In this document: piece after piece, positions 21,186 to 29,755 of the stretch | How positions within the stretch are numbered: the stretch's first letter is position 1 | Layout: each line of letters opens with the position of its first letter | NCBI RefSeq assembly: GCF_029030725.1 | Contig: NZ_CP113162.1 | Span: 1 to 64,000 of the forward strand | Direction: 5' to 3' | Length of the DNA stretch: 64,000 nt | Source: [Pseudomonas] carboxydohydrogena | GTDB taxonomy: Bacteria; Pseudomonadota; Alphaproteobacteria; Rhizobiales; Xanthobacteraceae | The notes under the pieces: model-generated | The model's database searches: none | What the model was told of the DNA's origin: nothing | The model's input: the letters and a program-made list of their open reading frames with translations, nothing else | Program-made: the position numbers and the translations under genes

Positions 21186-21680
21186 ATGCCGCAACCTCCC
21201 ACCGCCGATATTCTGATCGCTGCCGATTGCTGGCAGGAGCAGCTTGACGCCGAAGAGGTCGTCCAGCGCGCCATCGCCGCAGCCGCCGCGTTGGTCGAAC
21301 TGCCTGCGGAGGACACCGAGGTCGCGGTGATGCTGGCGGACGATGCGCGCGTCCGCGAACTGAACAAGGAATGGCGCGGGCAGGACAAGGCGACCAACGT
21401 GCTGTCCTTTCCGGCCGCGCAGCCGCCCGGCGCAACGCCGCAGCCCTTGATGCTCGGCGACATCGCCATCGCCTATGAGACGACGCGCCTTGAGGCGGAG
21501 ACCGAAGGCAAGCCGTTTCAAAACCATTTGAGTCATCTCGCCATTCATGGCTTCCTGCACCTGCTCGGCTATGACCATCTCGACGACACTGAGGCCGAGG
21601 AGATGGAAGGTCTGGAGCGCGAGATTCTGGCAAGCCTCGGCATCGCCGACCCCTACCTCATCAACGATCAGGCGACCTAA
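21186..21680 (+). CDS. ybeY: Endoribonuclease YbeY
   Basis: This 164-residue zinc-dependent endoribonuclease takes part in 16S rRNA 3'-end maturation and ribosome quality control. The catalytic HGFLHLLGYDH near residue 119 supplies the three zinc-binding histidines. NKEWRGQDKATNVLSFP near residue 60 is the other family hallmark. The ATG at 21186 gives a standard length. An upstream in-frame ATG at 21138 overlaps phoH and is less likely. It is tightly packed between phoH (4-base gap) and corC (1-base gap). Confidence 0.96.
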   Translation: MPQPPTADILIAADCWQEQLDAEEVVQRAIAAAAALVELPAEDTEVAVMLADDARVRELNKEWRGQDKATNVLSFPAAQPPGATPQPLMLGDIAIAYETTRLEAETEGKPFQNHLSHLAIHGFLHLLGYDHLDDTEAEEMEGLEREILASLGIADPYLINDQAT

Positions 21681-21681
21681 C

Positions 21682-22788
21682 GTGCCCCCGGATTCCGACG
21701 ACCCAGCGACCCCACCTATCCCTTCGAGCACCACGCTGCCCGTGCCGGTGCAACAAGGCGAGGTGCTGCGCCCGGCCGCCGAATCCTGGCTGTCGCGCGC
21801 GATCCGCTCATTATTCGGCTGGAAGGCCGGCTCCGCGCGCGCCGATATTCAGGTCGTGCTTGACGCCACCGCTCCCGACGACGAGACCAGCTTCACCGCG
21901 GTCGAGCGCACCATGCTGCGCAACATCCTGTCGCTGCACGATCGCCGCATCGCCGATGTCATGGTGCCGCGCGCCGATATCGTCGCCGTCCGCCGCGACA
22001 TTTCATTGGCCGAACTGATGCTGCTGTTCGAGAGCGCGGGCCATTCGCGCCTCGTCGTCTACAACGACACGCTCGACGAACCCGAGGGCATCGTCCACAT
22101 CCGCGACCTTGTCGCCTTCATCACCTCGAAGGCGAAGGTGGACCCCGAGGCCAACGCCAGGCGCAAGAAGCCGTTTCCGGCGGGCCTCGACCTCAAATCC
22201 GTCAATCTCGCCATTCCGCTGGCGGATGCGGCGATCATGCGCGAGCTTCTGTACGTGCCGCCGTCGATGCCCGCGATCGACCTCTTGGCGCAGATGCAGG
22301 CGACACGCATTCATCTGGCGCTCGTGGTCGATGAATATGGCGGCACCGACGGCCTCGTCTCGATCGAGGACATCGTCGAGCAGATCGTCGGCGAGATCGA
22401 CGATGAACACGACAGCGATGAAGCGCCCTCCGTGGTGCGCCAGGCCGATAACTCCTTCATCGCCGACGGCCGCGCCAGCCTTGAGGATGTGAAGTCCGTG
22501 GTCGGCGAGGCGTTCGATGCCGGCGAGGCCGGTGAGGACGTCGATACGCTCGGCGGCTATCTGGTCAACCAGATCGGCCGCTTCCCGGTGCGCGGTGAAA
22601 TCATTCCCGGCCCCGGCGAATTCGAGATCGAAGTGCTCGACGCCGATCCGCGCCGCGTCAAGCGCGTGCGCATCGGCATCCGCAAGGAAGAAGCCAGCGG
22701 CCGCCCGCCGCGCGACGGACGCCGCCGCGAACCATCCGCCGAGCAGGCGCCTGCCAAATCGCCGCCGGGTGGAGAGACCAGTCCATGA
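21682..22788 (+). CDS. CBS-domain CorC/TlyC family protein
   Basis: This 368-residue protein has two CBS domains (about residues 85-150 and 175-235) and a C-terminal CorC_HlyC transporter-associated domain (about 255-335). RRIADVMVPRADIVAV near residue 90 and VDEYGGTDGLVSIEDIVEQI near residue 215 are diagnostic. There is no membrane domain, so it resembles cytosolic CorC, linked to magnesium and cobalt efflux, and not the longer membrane haemolysins. The start is a GTG at 21682, one base after ybeY, and the first 60 residues are Pro-rich. The stop overlaps the lnt start (ATGA). Function in this organism is inferred. Confidence 0.88.
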   Translation: MPPDSDDPATPPIPSSTTLPVPVQQGEVLRPAAESWLSRAIRSLFGWKAGSARADIQVVLDATAPDDETSFTAVERTMLRNILSLHDRRIADVMVPRADIVAVRRDISLAELMLLFESAGHSRLVVYNDTLDEPEGIVHIRDLVAFITSKAKVDPEANARRKKPFPAGLDLKSVNLAIPLADAAIMRELLYVPPSMPAIDLLAQMQATRIHLALVVDEYGGTDGLVSIEDIVEQIVGEIDDEHDSDEAPSVVRQADNSFIADGRASLEDVKSVVGEAFDAGEAGEDVDTLGGYLVNQIGRFPVRGEIIPGPGEFEIEVLDADPRRVKRVRIGIRKEEASGRPPRDGRRREPSAEQAPAKSPPGGETSP

Positions 22789-24389
22789 GCGTGGCCACCG
22801 CCCTGCATTCGCCAGCACGCGCCATCATCCTGAGCTGGGGCTGGCGGCGCGCGGCTATCGCCCTTGCCGCGGGCGCGATCTCCGCGCTGGCGATGGCCCC
22901 CTTCAATGCATGGCCGGTTTTGTTCATCACCTTCCCGGTGCTGGTGTGGCTGATTGACGGCACCGGCACCGGCCGGCGCGGCGTGACCAGCGCCGCCATC
23001 GCCGGGTGGTGGTTCGGCCTCGGCTATTTCGTCGCCGGACTATACTGGATCGGCAACGCGCTCCTCGTCGATGCCGACACCTTCGCCTGGCTGCTGCCGC
23101 TCGCGATCCTTGGGCTGCCCGCGCTGCTGGCGCTGTTCATGGCGGCGGGTTGCGCGCTGGCGCGGCTGATCTGGACCAGGGATTGGTCGCGCCTGTTGTC
23201 GCTCGCGGTGGCGCTCACCGTCAGCGAATGGTTGCGCGGCCATATCCTGTCCGGCTTTCCGTGGAACCTGTTCGGCTATGCGCTCGCCGAGCCATTGGCG
23301 ATGGCGCAGGCCGCGTCATTGATCGGCATCTGGGGCGTGAGTTTCCTCGCGATCGCGATCTTTGCCAGCCCCGCGACCCTGATCGACGATCGCGCCCGCA
23401 CGACTTGGCCATGGCTGCCGTTCGCCGTCTCGATCCTCCTGCTCGCGGCAAGCGGTGGCTACGGCGCATGGCGGCTTGATCAACACCCGACGCAATTCGT
23501 CGGCGGCGTGAAGCTGCGGCTGATGCAGCCGAACCTGCAACAGGACGTGAAGTTCAACTACTCCGCCAAGGACGACGTGATCGCGAAATACATGGCGCTG
23601 TCGGACCGCGCCACCGGCCCGCAGACCAGCGGCGTGCGCGACGCCACGATCCTGATCTGGCCGGAATCGGCATTTCCGTTTTTCCTGACGCGCGAACCGG
23701 CGGAACTTGCCAAGATCGCGGGCTTCCTGCCGCCGCAGACCACGCTGATCACCGGCGCGGTCCGCGCACCCGACCTGTCGCCTGCCGTGAAGCCGACCCG
23801 GGCCTACAACTCGATTTACGTCATCAACCACGACGGCGACATTCTATCGGTCTACGATAAGCTTCATCTCGTGCCGTTCGGCGAATACCTCCCGTTCCAG
23901 AATATGCTGGAGAAAATCGGGTTCCAGCAGATCACCAAGGTGCAAGGCGGCTTCATTCCGGGTTCCCGCCGGCGCACCATGGCCATTCCCGGCACGCCGC
24001 GCGTCCTCCCTCTGATCTGCTACGAAGTCGCCTTTTCCAATGCCATCGTGCCCGCGGGCGAGCGGCCAGGCTGGATCGTCAACCTGACCAATGACGGCTG
24101 GTTCGGAAACAGCACGGGCCCCTATCAGCATCTTCAGATGGCGCGCCTGCGCGCCATCGAGGAAGGGCTGCCGATCGTACGCAGCGCCAATACCGGAATT
24201 TCCGCGGTGATCGATCCCGTGGGACGTGAGGTCGGCCACCTTGCGCTTGGTCAAGAAGCCGTTCTGGATTCCGCCCTACCCGTGGCGTTACCGCCCACCG
24301 TTTTTTCACGCTGGCGGCATATCCCCCTCGGCGTGATGGTCTTGTTTGCCGGGCTTGTCGTGCTCGTCCGGCGCCGGCGTGAAGATTAA
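22785..24389 (+). CDS. lnt: Apolipoprotein N-acyltransferase
   Basis: This 534-residue inner-membrane enzyme adds the third acyl chain to lipoproteins, completing their maturation. About six membrane helices occupy residues 15-230, followed by a periplasmic nitrilase-like domain. The catalytic triad is visible as Glu in IWPESAFPF near residue 290, Lys in KLHLVPFGEYLP near 362 and Cys in ICYEVAFSN near 412. A final membrane helix lies near residue 510. The start overlaps the corC stop by four bases, so the two are probably translated together. Length is normal. Confidence 0.95.
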   Translation: MSVATALHSPARAIILSWGWRRAAIALAAGAISALAMAPFNAWPVLFITFPVLVWLIDGTGTGRRGVTSAAIAGWWFGLGYFVAGLYWIGNALLVDADTFAWLLPLAILGLPALLALFMAAGCALARLIWTRDWSRLLSLAVALTVSEWLRGHILSGFPWNLFGYALAEPLAMAQAASLIGIWGVSFLAIAIFASPATLIDDRARTTWPWLPFAVSILLLAASGGYGAWRLDQHPTQFVGGVKLRLMQPNLQQDVKFNYSAKDDVIAKYMALSDRATGPQTSGVRDATILIWPESAFPFFLTREPAELAKIAGFLPPQTTLITGAVRAPDLSPAVKPTRAYNSIYVINHDGDILSVYDKLHLVPFGEYLPFQNMLEKIGFQQITKVQGGFIPGSRRRTMAIPGTPRVLPLICYEVAFSNAIVPAGERPGWIVNLTNDGWFGNSTGPYQHLQMARLRAIEEGLPIVRSANTGISAVIDPVGREVGHLALGQEAVLDSALPVALPPTVFSRWRHIPLGVMVLFAGLVVLVRRRRED

Positions 24390-24484
24390 TCCGCCGCTCG
24401 TTCATCTCGCCGGGATCAATATCAAATAATGAGACGGCGCCGCTCCGACTCTATTTAGCCCATTCTATCAGCTTAAAATTGCTC

Positions 24485-24516
24485 TATGGTCGGCACGATC
24501 GGCCATTGCGACCATA
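24485..24516. promoter_or_regulatory. Inverted repeat upstream of the XRE regulator
   Basis: TATGGTCG and CGACCATA are perfect 8-bp arms separated by 16 bases, within wider arms GCTCT/AGAGC. The site is about 100 bp before the XRE gene in the 220-bp lnt-XRE gap, where an AT-rich promoter-like stretch is also present. It could be an operator for the regulator itself, but this is untested. Confidence 0.4.
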
Positions 24517-24609
24517 TGGGTCAGAGCGGAAATTTGACGAAATTCGAAAAAGCAGCTTACTCGAAGAGTATCGTGCTCCTTTTCACGGTCGGTCAGGGAA
24601 CAACTTGTG

Positions 24610-25020
24610 ATGTCGGCGAAAACACCAAACCCGGTTGACAAATATGTCGGCAGCCGCGTGCGGATGCGTCGCATCATGCTGGGACTGAGTCAGGAGAAGC
24701 TCGGCGATGCGCTCGGGCTAACGTTTCAGCAAATCCAGAAATACGAAAAAGGCACCAACCGCATCGGCGCAAGCCGCCTGCATCAGATCGCCGATATCCT
24801 GCAAGTGCCGGTCTCGTTTCTGTTCGAGGGCGGACCGACCAACAGCACCAGCGTCGAGGGCCTCGGCGAAGCGCCCTCTCCGGCTTACGTCTCGGACTTT
24901 CTCGCGACCTCCGAGGGGCTGGCTCTGACGCGCGCATTCACGAAGATCACGGACGCGAAGCTCCGCCGCAGCATCGTCGACCTCGTCGAGCAGATCGCCG
25001 GAACGCAGAACCCGTCCTGA
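24610..25020 (+). CDS. XRE family helix-turn-helix transcriptional regulator
   Basis: This 136-residue protein has an N-terminal Cro/C1-type helix-turn-helix domain at about residues 11-66. RMRRIMLGLSQEKLGDALG and FQQIQKYEKGTNRI form its two DNA-contact helices. The C-terminal 70 residues are a small helical domain of unknown ligand. This subtype is widespread in Rhizobiales near lnt and trmB. The ATG at 24610 directly follows a possible GTG start at 24607. In related genomes I would expect metK next, but here trmB follows after 141 bp. Target genes are unknown. Confidence 0.85.
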   Translation: MSAKTPNPVDKYVGSRVRMRRIMLGLSQEKLGDALGLTFQQIQKYEKGTNRIGASRLHQIADILQVPVSFLFEGGPTNSTSVEGLGEAPSPAYVSDFLATSEGLALTRAFTKITDAKLRRSIVDLVEQIAGTQNPS

Positions 25021-25023
25021 CAG

Positions 25024-25053
25024 CAGGCTTGGCTTGCAACAGGCTTGGCTTGC
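25024..25053. repeat. Short tandem repeat after the XRE gene
   Basis: CAGGCTTGGCTTGC occurs twice in tandem with a 16-bp period, three bases after the XRE stop. Nothing else gene-like lies in the 25021-25161 gap. The repeat may mark a past rearrangement at the place where metK is often found, but this is inference. Confidence 0.6.
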
Positions 25054-25161
25054 GATTTTCGATTTCCCTTTTTGCCCCGAGCCTTTTATTGCGAGCATCC
25101 ATGATGCAGGATTTTCCTTGCGTCATTTCCTGCGCTCCATTCCTGCAAGGCTCGCTCCGAC

Positions 25162-25863
25162 ATGCCGGACAACCATAACCATGACGCGCCCTCGCGGTCC
25201 TTTTTCGGACGCCGCAAGGGACACAAGCTGCGCCCGCATCACGCCTCGCTGATCGAGGACTTGCTGCCGCGCCTTGTGCTCGGCATCGGCGCGCCGCCGC
25301 CCGCAACTTTGACCGCGCTGTTCCCCGCAGGTACCGATGCCGTTCGTCTTGAGATCGGCTTCGGCGGCGGCGAGCATCTGCTTGCCGAAGCGTCGGCATT
25401 TCCGGGCACCGGCTTCATCGGCTGCGAGCCCTACGTCAACGGCATGGCGAAGATTCTCGCGCAGATCGAGGCGCGCGGTCTTTCCAACATCCGCCTGTTC
25501 GCCGGCGACGCCGCAGAGCTTCTCGCATGGGTACCGCAACACTCGCTGGCGCGGATCGACCTGATCCATCCCGACCCATGGCCGAAACGGCGGCACTGGA
25601 AGCGCCGCTTCGTGCAGGACGCCACGATCAAGGCGATGGCGCGTGCGTTGACGCCGCATGGCGAGTTCCGTTTCGTCTGCGACATCGACGACTACACGTC
25701 ATGGACGCTGTGGCACCTGCAACGCGCCGAGGATTTCCTCTGGCTTGCTGAGCGCGCCGGCGACTGGCGCGCGCCATGGGCGGGCTACACCATGACGCGC
25801 TACGGCGCGAAGGCGACACGGGAAGGCCGTAAGGCGACTTACCTGCGGTTTCAGCGGCTTTGA
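25162..25863 (+). CDS. trmB: tRNA (guanine-N7-)-methyltransferase
   Basis: This 233-residue SAM-dependent enzyme methylates G46 in the variable loop of tRNAs to m7G. The SAM-binding motif appears as LEIGFGGGEHLLAEA near residue 63. The catalytic and substrate-binding segment is DLIHPDPWPKRRHWKRRFVQ near 133. RRKGHKLRPHH at the N-terminus is typical of alphaproteobacterial TrmB. Length is normal. It lies downstream of the XRE gene and convergent with a DUF2336 gene 17 bp away. Confidence 0.95.
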   Translation: MPDNHNHDAPSRSFFGRRKGHKLRPHHASLIEDLLPRLVLGIGAPPPATLTALFPAGTDAVRLEIGFGGGEHLLAEASAFPGTGFIGCEPYVNGMAKILAQIEARGLSNIRLFAGDAAELLAWVPQHSLARIDLIHPDPWPKRRHWKRRFVQDATIKAMARALTPHGEFRFVCDIDDYTSWTLWHLQRAEDFLWLAERAGDWRAPWAGYTMTRYGAKATREGRKATYLRFQRL

Positions 25864-25880
25864 TGATTTAATTCGCGGGC

Positions 25881-26957
25881 TTATTTTTCGCGCGCGCGCC
25901 AGAACACCAGCACGCGCTGCGCCGTCGTGGTGGAGAGCCGCTCGTAGTTGAGGCGCGCTTCTTCGATATCCGGCGGCGAAGGCATCTTGCCCGGCCCCAG
26001 ACGCAGAACGATCAGCGCGCGCGCCGTCGCCCATTCGAGACCGATCGCGCGCGCGATCAGGAGGATCGGATCGTAGCGATCGCCGAGGATCAACTGATCG
26101 ACCGTCGCAAGGCGCACGCCGGACATCGCGGAAAGCGCGGCGACGGCTTCTTCGTATTTGTGCTCCTTGGCGAAATTCAAGAGCGCCGCCTCGTTCAGGC
26201 CGCCGGACTGATGCAGCGCGAGAATAAGCCGCTGCGCCGGGGCGAAGTCGCGCTTCACCATTCGCGCGCGCGGCGCCGAGGAAATTTCCAGCATCGCCTG
26301 GTTGATCGCAAGCCGCTGCTTCGGCTTCGCCGTCTCGAACATCCGGCGGCGCACGATGTCCACCGACCTCGACAGCAACTCCTTCAGGCCGTCAGGCGAA
26401 ATGTCCTCGCGCTGGCCGAGCGACAGCGCCAGCACGCCGTCATCGGCGGCGCGATTGATCAGGCCGGAATATCCGGCCGTGGAAAACGCAGCACCGGAAT
26501 TCTTCGCCAGCACGCGCACCACTTCGCGATCGGCGCGGCGCAAGATCACATCGGTCAGGGGTGCCGCAAGCGTATCGCGCTCGGAGATCGCCGCGAGATG
26601 CGCCTGCCCCTTGGCGCGCGCGATCTCCATCAGCAGATCTTCGTTGATCAGGGGCGAGCGGCTCAGGATAGGACCCGCGATACGGATTTCATCTTCCCGC
26701 GCGAGATAATTGACGACGCCGGGCGGTGCGTTGGACAGGCTCGCAAAACGCGCAGCCACACCGGCGCGCGCCGCAGGCTCGGCCGCAGGCACGAGACCGA
26801 TCAGGATGCCGTCGAACAGTTCGACATGCTGCGGACCGAAGATCGGAGCGCCCTGCACGAACAGTTCGGCAAGCTTCGTGATCGCGGTCGCGCGCTTTTC
26901 CGCGGAGCCGCTTTTCGCGATCGCGTCGAGTTCGGGGATCAGGGACGTTGCTGCCAT
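25881..26957 (-). CDS. DUF2336 domain protein
   Basis: This 358-residue protein matches the alphaproteobacterial DUF2336 family, whose function is not established. It is built from helical repeats. ARFASLSNAPPGVVNYLA near residue 67 and GPILSRSPLINEDLLMEIA near 95 are characteristic, as is LIARAIGLEWATARALI near the C-terminus. No signal peptide, membrane helix or catalytic motif is visible. The start is the ATG at 26957, just after a possible TTG at 26960. It points away from rimP, so the two genes share a divergent intergenic region of about 335 bp. Confidence 0.85.
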   Translation of the reverse strand: MAATSLIPELDAIAKSGSAEKRATAITKLAELFVQGAPIFGPQHVELFDGILIGLVPAAEPAARAGVAARFASLSNAPPGVVNYLAREDEIRIAGPILSRSPLINEDLLMEIARAKGQAHLAAISERDTLAAPLTDVILRRADREVVRVLAKNSGAAFSTAGYSGLINRAADDGVLALSLGQREDISPDGLKELLSRSVDIVRRRMFETAKPKQRLAINQAMLEISSAPRARMVKRDFAPAQRLILALHQSGGLNEAALLNFAKEHKYEEAVAALSAMSGVRLATVDQLILGDRYDPILLIARAIGLEWATARALIVLRLGPGKMPSPPDIEEARLNYERLSTTTAQRVLVFWRAREK

Positions 26958-27074
26958 CAAATCGGGTCCGCGCGGGGTTCAAGCGCGGTTTCCAATCTAG
27001 AGACTGCTCATGAATGAAGGGTTTAGCCGGCCCTTCAATTCCTCTCTGCCAGCGGCGCCTGCCCGCACCACCCC

Positions 27075-27103
27075 TTGCCGGGAGCCCGGAAACGGCGTAT
27101 ATC
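27075..27103 (+). promoter_or_regulatory. Sigma-70-like promoter upstream of the candidate leader RNA
   Basis: TTGCCG at 27075-27080 and TATATC at 27098-27103 are separated by exactly 17 bp, a good fit to the housekeeping promoter pattern. Transcription should begin near 27110 and run into the terminator at 27139-27168. Confidence 0.55.
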
Positions 27104-27109
27104 CCTGCC

Positions 27110-27168
27110 AACTAATCATCTCATACGATCACGTAGGAGAGTGGGCCCTTCCGGACCCGCTCTTTTTT
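27110..27168 (+). ncRNA. Candidate small RNA or attenuated leader ahead of rimP-nusA-infB
   Basis: The span from the predicted start near 27110 to the end of an intrinsic terminator gives a transcript of about 60 bases with no reading frame. It could be a small independent RNA or an attenuator in the leader of the rimP operon, where read-through would control translation genes. I cannot match it to a named RNA family. The 5' end is estimated from the promoter spacing, not measured. Confidence 0.45.
27139..27168 (+). terminator. Intrinsic terminator in the rimP leader region
   Basis: GAGTGGGCCC and GGACCCGCTC pair over 10 positions with one G-U wobble and one mismatch, around loop TTCC, followed by TTTTTT. 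It is placed about 125 bp before rimP and does not follow any gene on its strand, so it must end a short upstream transcript. Confidence 0.75.
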
Positions 27169-27292
27169 GTTACCCGGCGCGATCGCCTGAGCCGCGGGAG
27201 AAGCGATCCTCCCGCCGCGACAAACCGGCGCTGCCCCGGCAACGCCATGGAACCTTTTCTTAACCATAGAGACGGACCCGCTGACGCCCGAC

Positions 27293-28114
27293 ATGACCGC
27301 ACCCGCTTCCATTCCCGAGACCGCCATGTCTGCCGAGACTATGCCTGCGGTCGAACGCCGCCTGGTGGTCGAACCGGGTGTCGCAGCGCGGGTGGCGGCG
27401 GTCGCCGAGCCGGTGCTCGAGGGTCTCGGCTATCAGCTGGTGCGCATCAAGATTTCAGGCGAGGCCGGCTGCACCGTGCAGATCATGGCCGAGCGGCCCG
27501 ACGGCACCATGCTGATCGACGATTGCGAAGCCATCTCCAAGGCGCTGTCGCCGGTGATGGATGTCGCCGATCCGATCCAGCGCGCCTACCGGCTGGAGAT
27601 TTCGTCGCCCGGCATCGACCGGCCGCTGGTGCGCCAGTCCGATTTCGAACGCTACACCGGCCACCTCGTGAAGATCGAGATGTCCGTGCCGCACGACGGC
27701 CGCAAGCGTTTTCGCGGCACGCTGGGAGGCATCGAGGGCGGACTCGTGCGCGTCACGCGCGATGACGCCAAGGACCACGAGGGCGCGCAGGAGGCGGACG
27801 TGCAGTTGCCGCTTTCCGATATCGCCAGCGCCAATCTCGTCCTGACCAACCAGTTGATCGCCGAATCCATGCGCCGCGGCCGCGACGCCGAACGCGAGCA
27901 GCTTGAGAATGCAGGCGTGCTGCCGCCTCCGCCGCCCCACGCCCAAAAGGCGCGCGAAATGCGCGGCAAGGCGAAGCCGCATCAATCGAAAGCCGACAAG
28001 AAGGCAGCCAGGAAACCGGCGAAGAAGCCGCTGCCGCAGAACACCAAAGCTCACAGGCTTGCAGCCGACGCCAAACGGCGCGCAGCCTTATCCGATTCCC
28101 ACGAAGGAGAGTAA
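27293..28114 (+). CDS. rimP: Ribosome maturation factor RimP, with long basic C-terminus
   Basis: RimP assists maturation of the 30S ribosomal subunit. Of 273 residues, about 25-200 form the two RimP domains. [20 protein letters not shown] is near residue 46, [17 protein letters not shown] near 76 and [14 protein letters not shown] near 98. The remaining 70 or so residues are a Lys-, Ala- and Pro-rich tail that makes the protein clearly longer than the usual 150-200 residues. In-frame ATGs at 27326 and 27341 are possible alternative starts. It heads the rimP-nusA-ylxR-infB cluster, three bases before nusA. Confidence 0.92.
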   Translation: MTAPASIPETAMSAETMPAVERRLVVEPGVAARVAAVAEPVLEGLGYQLVRIKISGEAGCTVQIMAERPDGTMLIDDCEAISKALSPVMDVADPIQRAYRLEISSPGIDRPLVRQSDFERYTGHLVKIEMSVPHDGRKRFRGTLGGIEGGLVRVTRDDAKDHEGAQEADVQLPLSDIASANLVLTNQLIAESMRRGRDAEREQLENAGVLPPPPPHAQKAREMRGKAKPHQSKADKKAARKPAKKPLPQNTKAHRLAADAKRRAALSDSHEGE

Positions 28115-28117
28115 GCC

Positions 28118-29740
28118 ATGGCCGCTGTCAGCGCCAACAAACTGGAACTGCTGCAAATCGCCGATGCCGTCGCACGCGAAAAGTCGATCGACCGTGGAAT
28201 CGTGATCGCCGCGATGGAAGACGCCATCGCGAAAGCGGCGCGCGCCCGTTACGGTTCCGAAACCGACGTGCATGCGGAGATCGACGCCAAGAAGGGCGAG
28301 CTTCGCCTGTCGCGCCACATGCTGGTGGTGGAGACGGTCGAGAACGCCGCCAACCAGATCTCATTGAAGGACGCGCAGCGCGCCAATCCGACCGCGCAGA
28401 TCGGCGACACCATCGCCGACACCCTGCCGCCGCTGGAATATGGCCGCATCGCCGCGCAGTCCGCCAAGCAGGTGATCGTGCAGAAGGTGCGCGAGGCCGA
28501 GCGCGACCGGCAGTATCAGGAATTCAAGGACCGCATCGGCGAGATCGTCAACGGCATCGTCAAGCGCGTCGAATACGGCAGCGTCATCGTCGATCTCGGA
28601 CGAGGCGAAGCCATCGTGCGCCGCGATGAGATGCTGCCGCGCGAGGCGCTGCGCAACGGCGACCGCATCCGCGCTTACATCTTCGACGTGCGCCGCGAAA
28701 CCCGTGGGCCCCAGATTTTCCTGTCGCGCACCCATCCGCAGTTCATGGCGAAGCTGTTCGCGCAGGAAGTGCCGGAAATCTACGACGGCATCGTCGAGAT
28801 CAAGGCGGTCGCCCGCGATCCGGGTTCGCGCGCCAAGATCGGCGTGATTTCCCGCGATTCCTCGGTCGATCCGGTCGGCGCCTGCGTCGGCATGCGCGGC
28901 TCGCGCGTGCAGGCGGTGGTGAACGAACTGCAAGGCGAGAAGATCGACATCATTCCGTGGTCGCCCGACATCGCGACCTTCGTCGTCAACGCGCTGGCAC
29001 CTGCGGAAGTCGCCAAGGTCGTCATCGACGAAGACCGCGAACGCATTGAAGTCGTGGTGCCGGATACCCAATTATCCCTTGCGATCGGCCGTCGCGGCCA
29101 GAACGTGCGCCTCGCATCGCAACTCACGGGCTGGGACATCGACATCCTGACCGAGCAGGAAGAATCGGAACGCCGCCAGGCGGACTTCGAGAATTCCACG
29201 CGCGTGTTCATGGAAGCCCTCAACGTCGACGAAGTGGTCGGCCAGTTGCTGGCCTCCGAAGGCTTCTCCTCGGTCGAGGAACTCGCTCTGGTCGATGTGC
29301 GCGAACTCGCGGGCATCGAGGGCTTCGACGAGGAAACCGCCAACGAATTGCAGAGCCGCGCGCGTGAATATCTCGAACAGCTCGACGCCGAGCTGGAAGC
29401 GAAGCGCAAGGAACTCGGCGTCGATGACGCCCTCAAGGACATTCCGGGCGTCACCGGCAAGATGCTGGTGAAGCTCGGCGAGAACGACGTCAAGACGGTC
29501 GAGGATCTCGCCGGCTGCGCCACCGACGATCTGGTCGGCTGGGTGGAGCGCAAGGACGGCGAGACCGTCAAGCATGCGGGCTTCCTCGATGCGAGCGAAA
29601 CATCGCGCGACGAGGCGGAGGCGATCATCATGCAGGCGCGCCTCGCGGCTGGCTGGATCACCGAAGCCGATCTCGCCAAGTCTTCCAGTGACCTGCCTGC
29701 GGAAGCGGAAGAAGCCGCGTCCGAAGATCATCCGGCGTAA
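28118..29740 (+). CDS. nusA: Transcription termination/antitermination factor NusA
   Basis: This 540-residue RNA polymerase-associated protein controls pausing, termination and antitermination. The N-terminal polymerase-binding domain covers about residues 1-130. An S1 domain (near VNGIVKRVEYGSVIVDLG, 145-205) and two KH domains follow to about 350. The first KH carries GACVGMRGSRVQAVVNEL and the second LAIGRRGQNVRLASQL. The C-terminus has two helix-hairpin-helix repeats rich in acidic residues. AAGGAG lies about nine bases before the ATG. It is cotranscribed with rimP and ylxR, as in most bacteria. Confidence 0.97.
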   Translation: MAAVSANKLELLQIADAVAREKSIDRGIVIAAMEDAIAKAARARYGSETDVHAEIDAKKGELRLSRHMLVVETVENAANQISLKDAQRANPTAQIGDTIADTLPPLEYGRIAAQSAKQVIVQKVREAERDRQYQEFKDRIGEIVNGIVKRVEYGSVIVDLGRGEAIVRRDEMLPREALRNGDRIRAYIFDVRRETRGPQIFLSRTHPQFMAKLFAQEVPEIYDGIVEIKAVARDPGSRAKIGVISRDSSVDPVGACVGMRGSRVQAVVNELQGEKIDIIPWSPDIATFVVNALAPAEVAKVVIDEDRERIEVVVPDTQLSLAIGRRGQNVRLASQLTGWDIDILTEQEESERRQADFENSTRVFMEALNVDEVVGQLLASEGFSSVEELALVDVRELAGIEGFDEETANELQSRAREYLEQLDAELEAKRKELGVDDALKDIPGVTGKMLVKLGENDVKTVEDLAGCATDDLVGWVERKDGETVKHAGFLDASETSRDEAEAIIMQARLAAGWITEADLAKSSSDLPAEAEEAASEDHPA

Positions 29741-29755
29741 AGGACATGCCCATCG

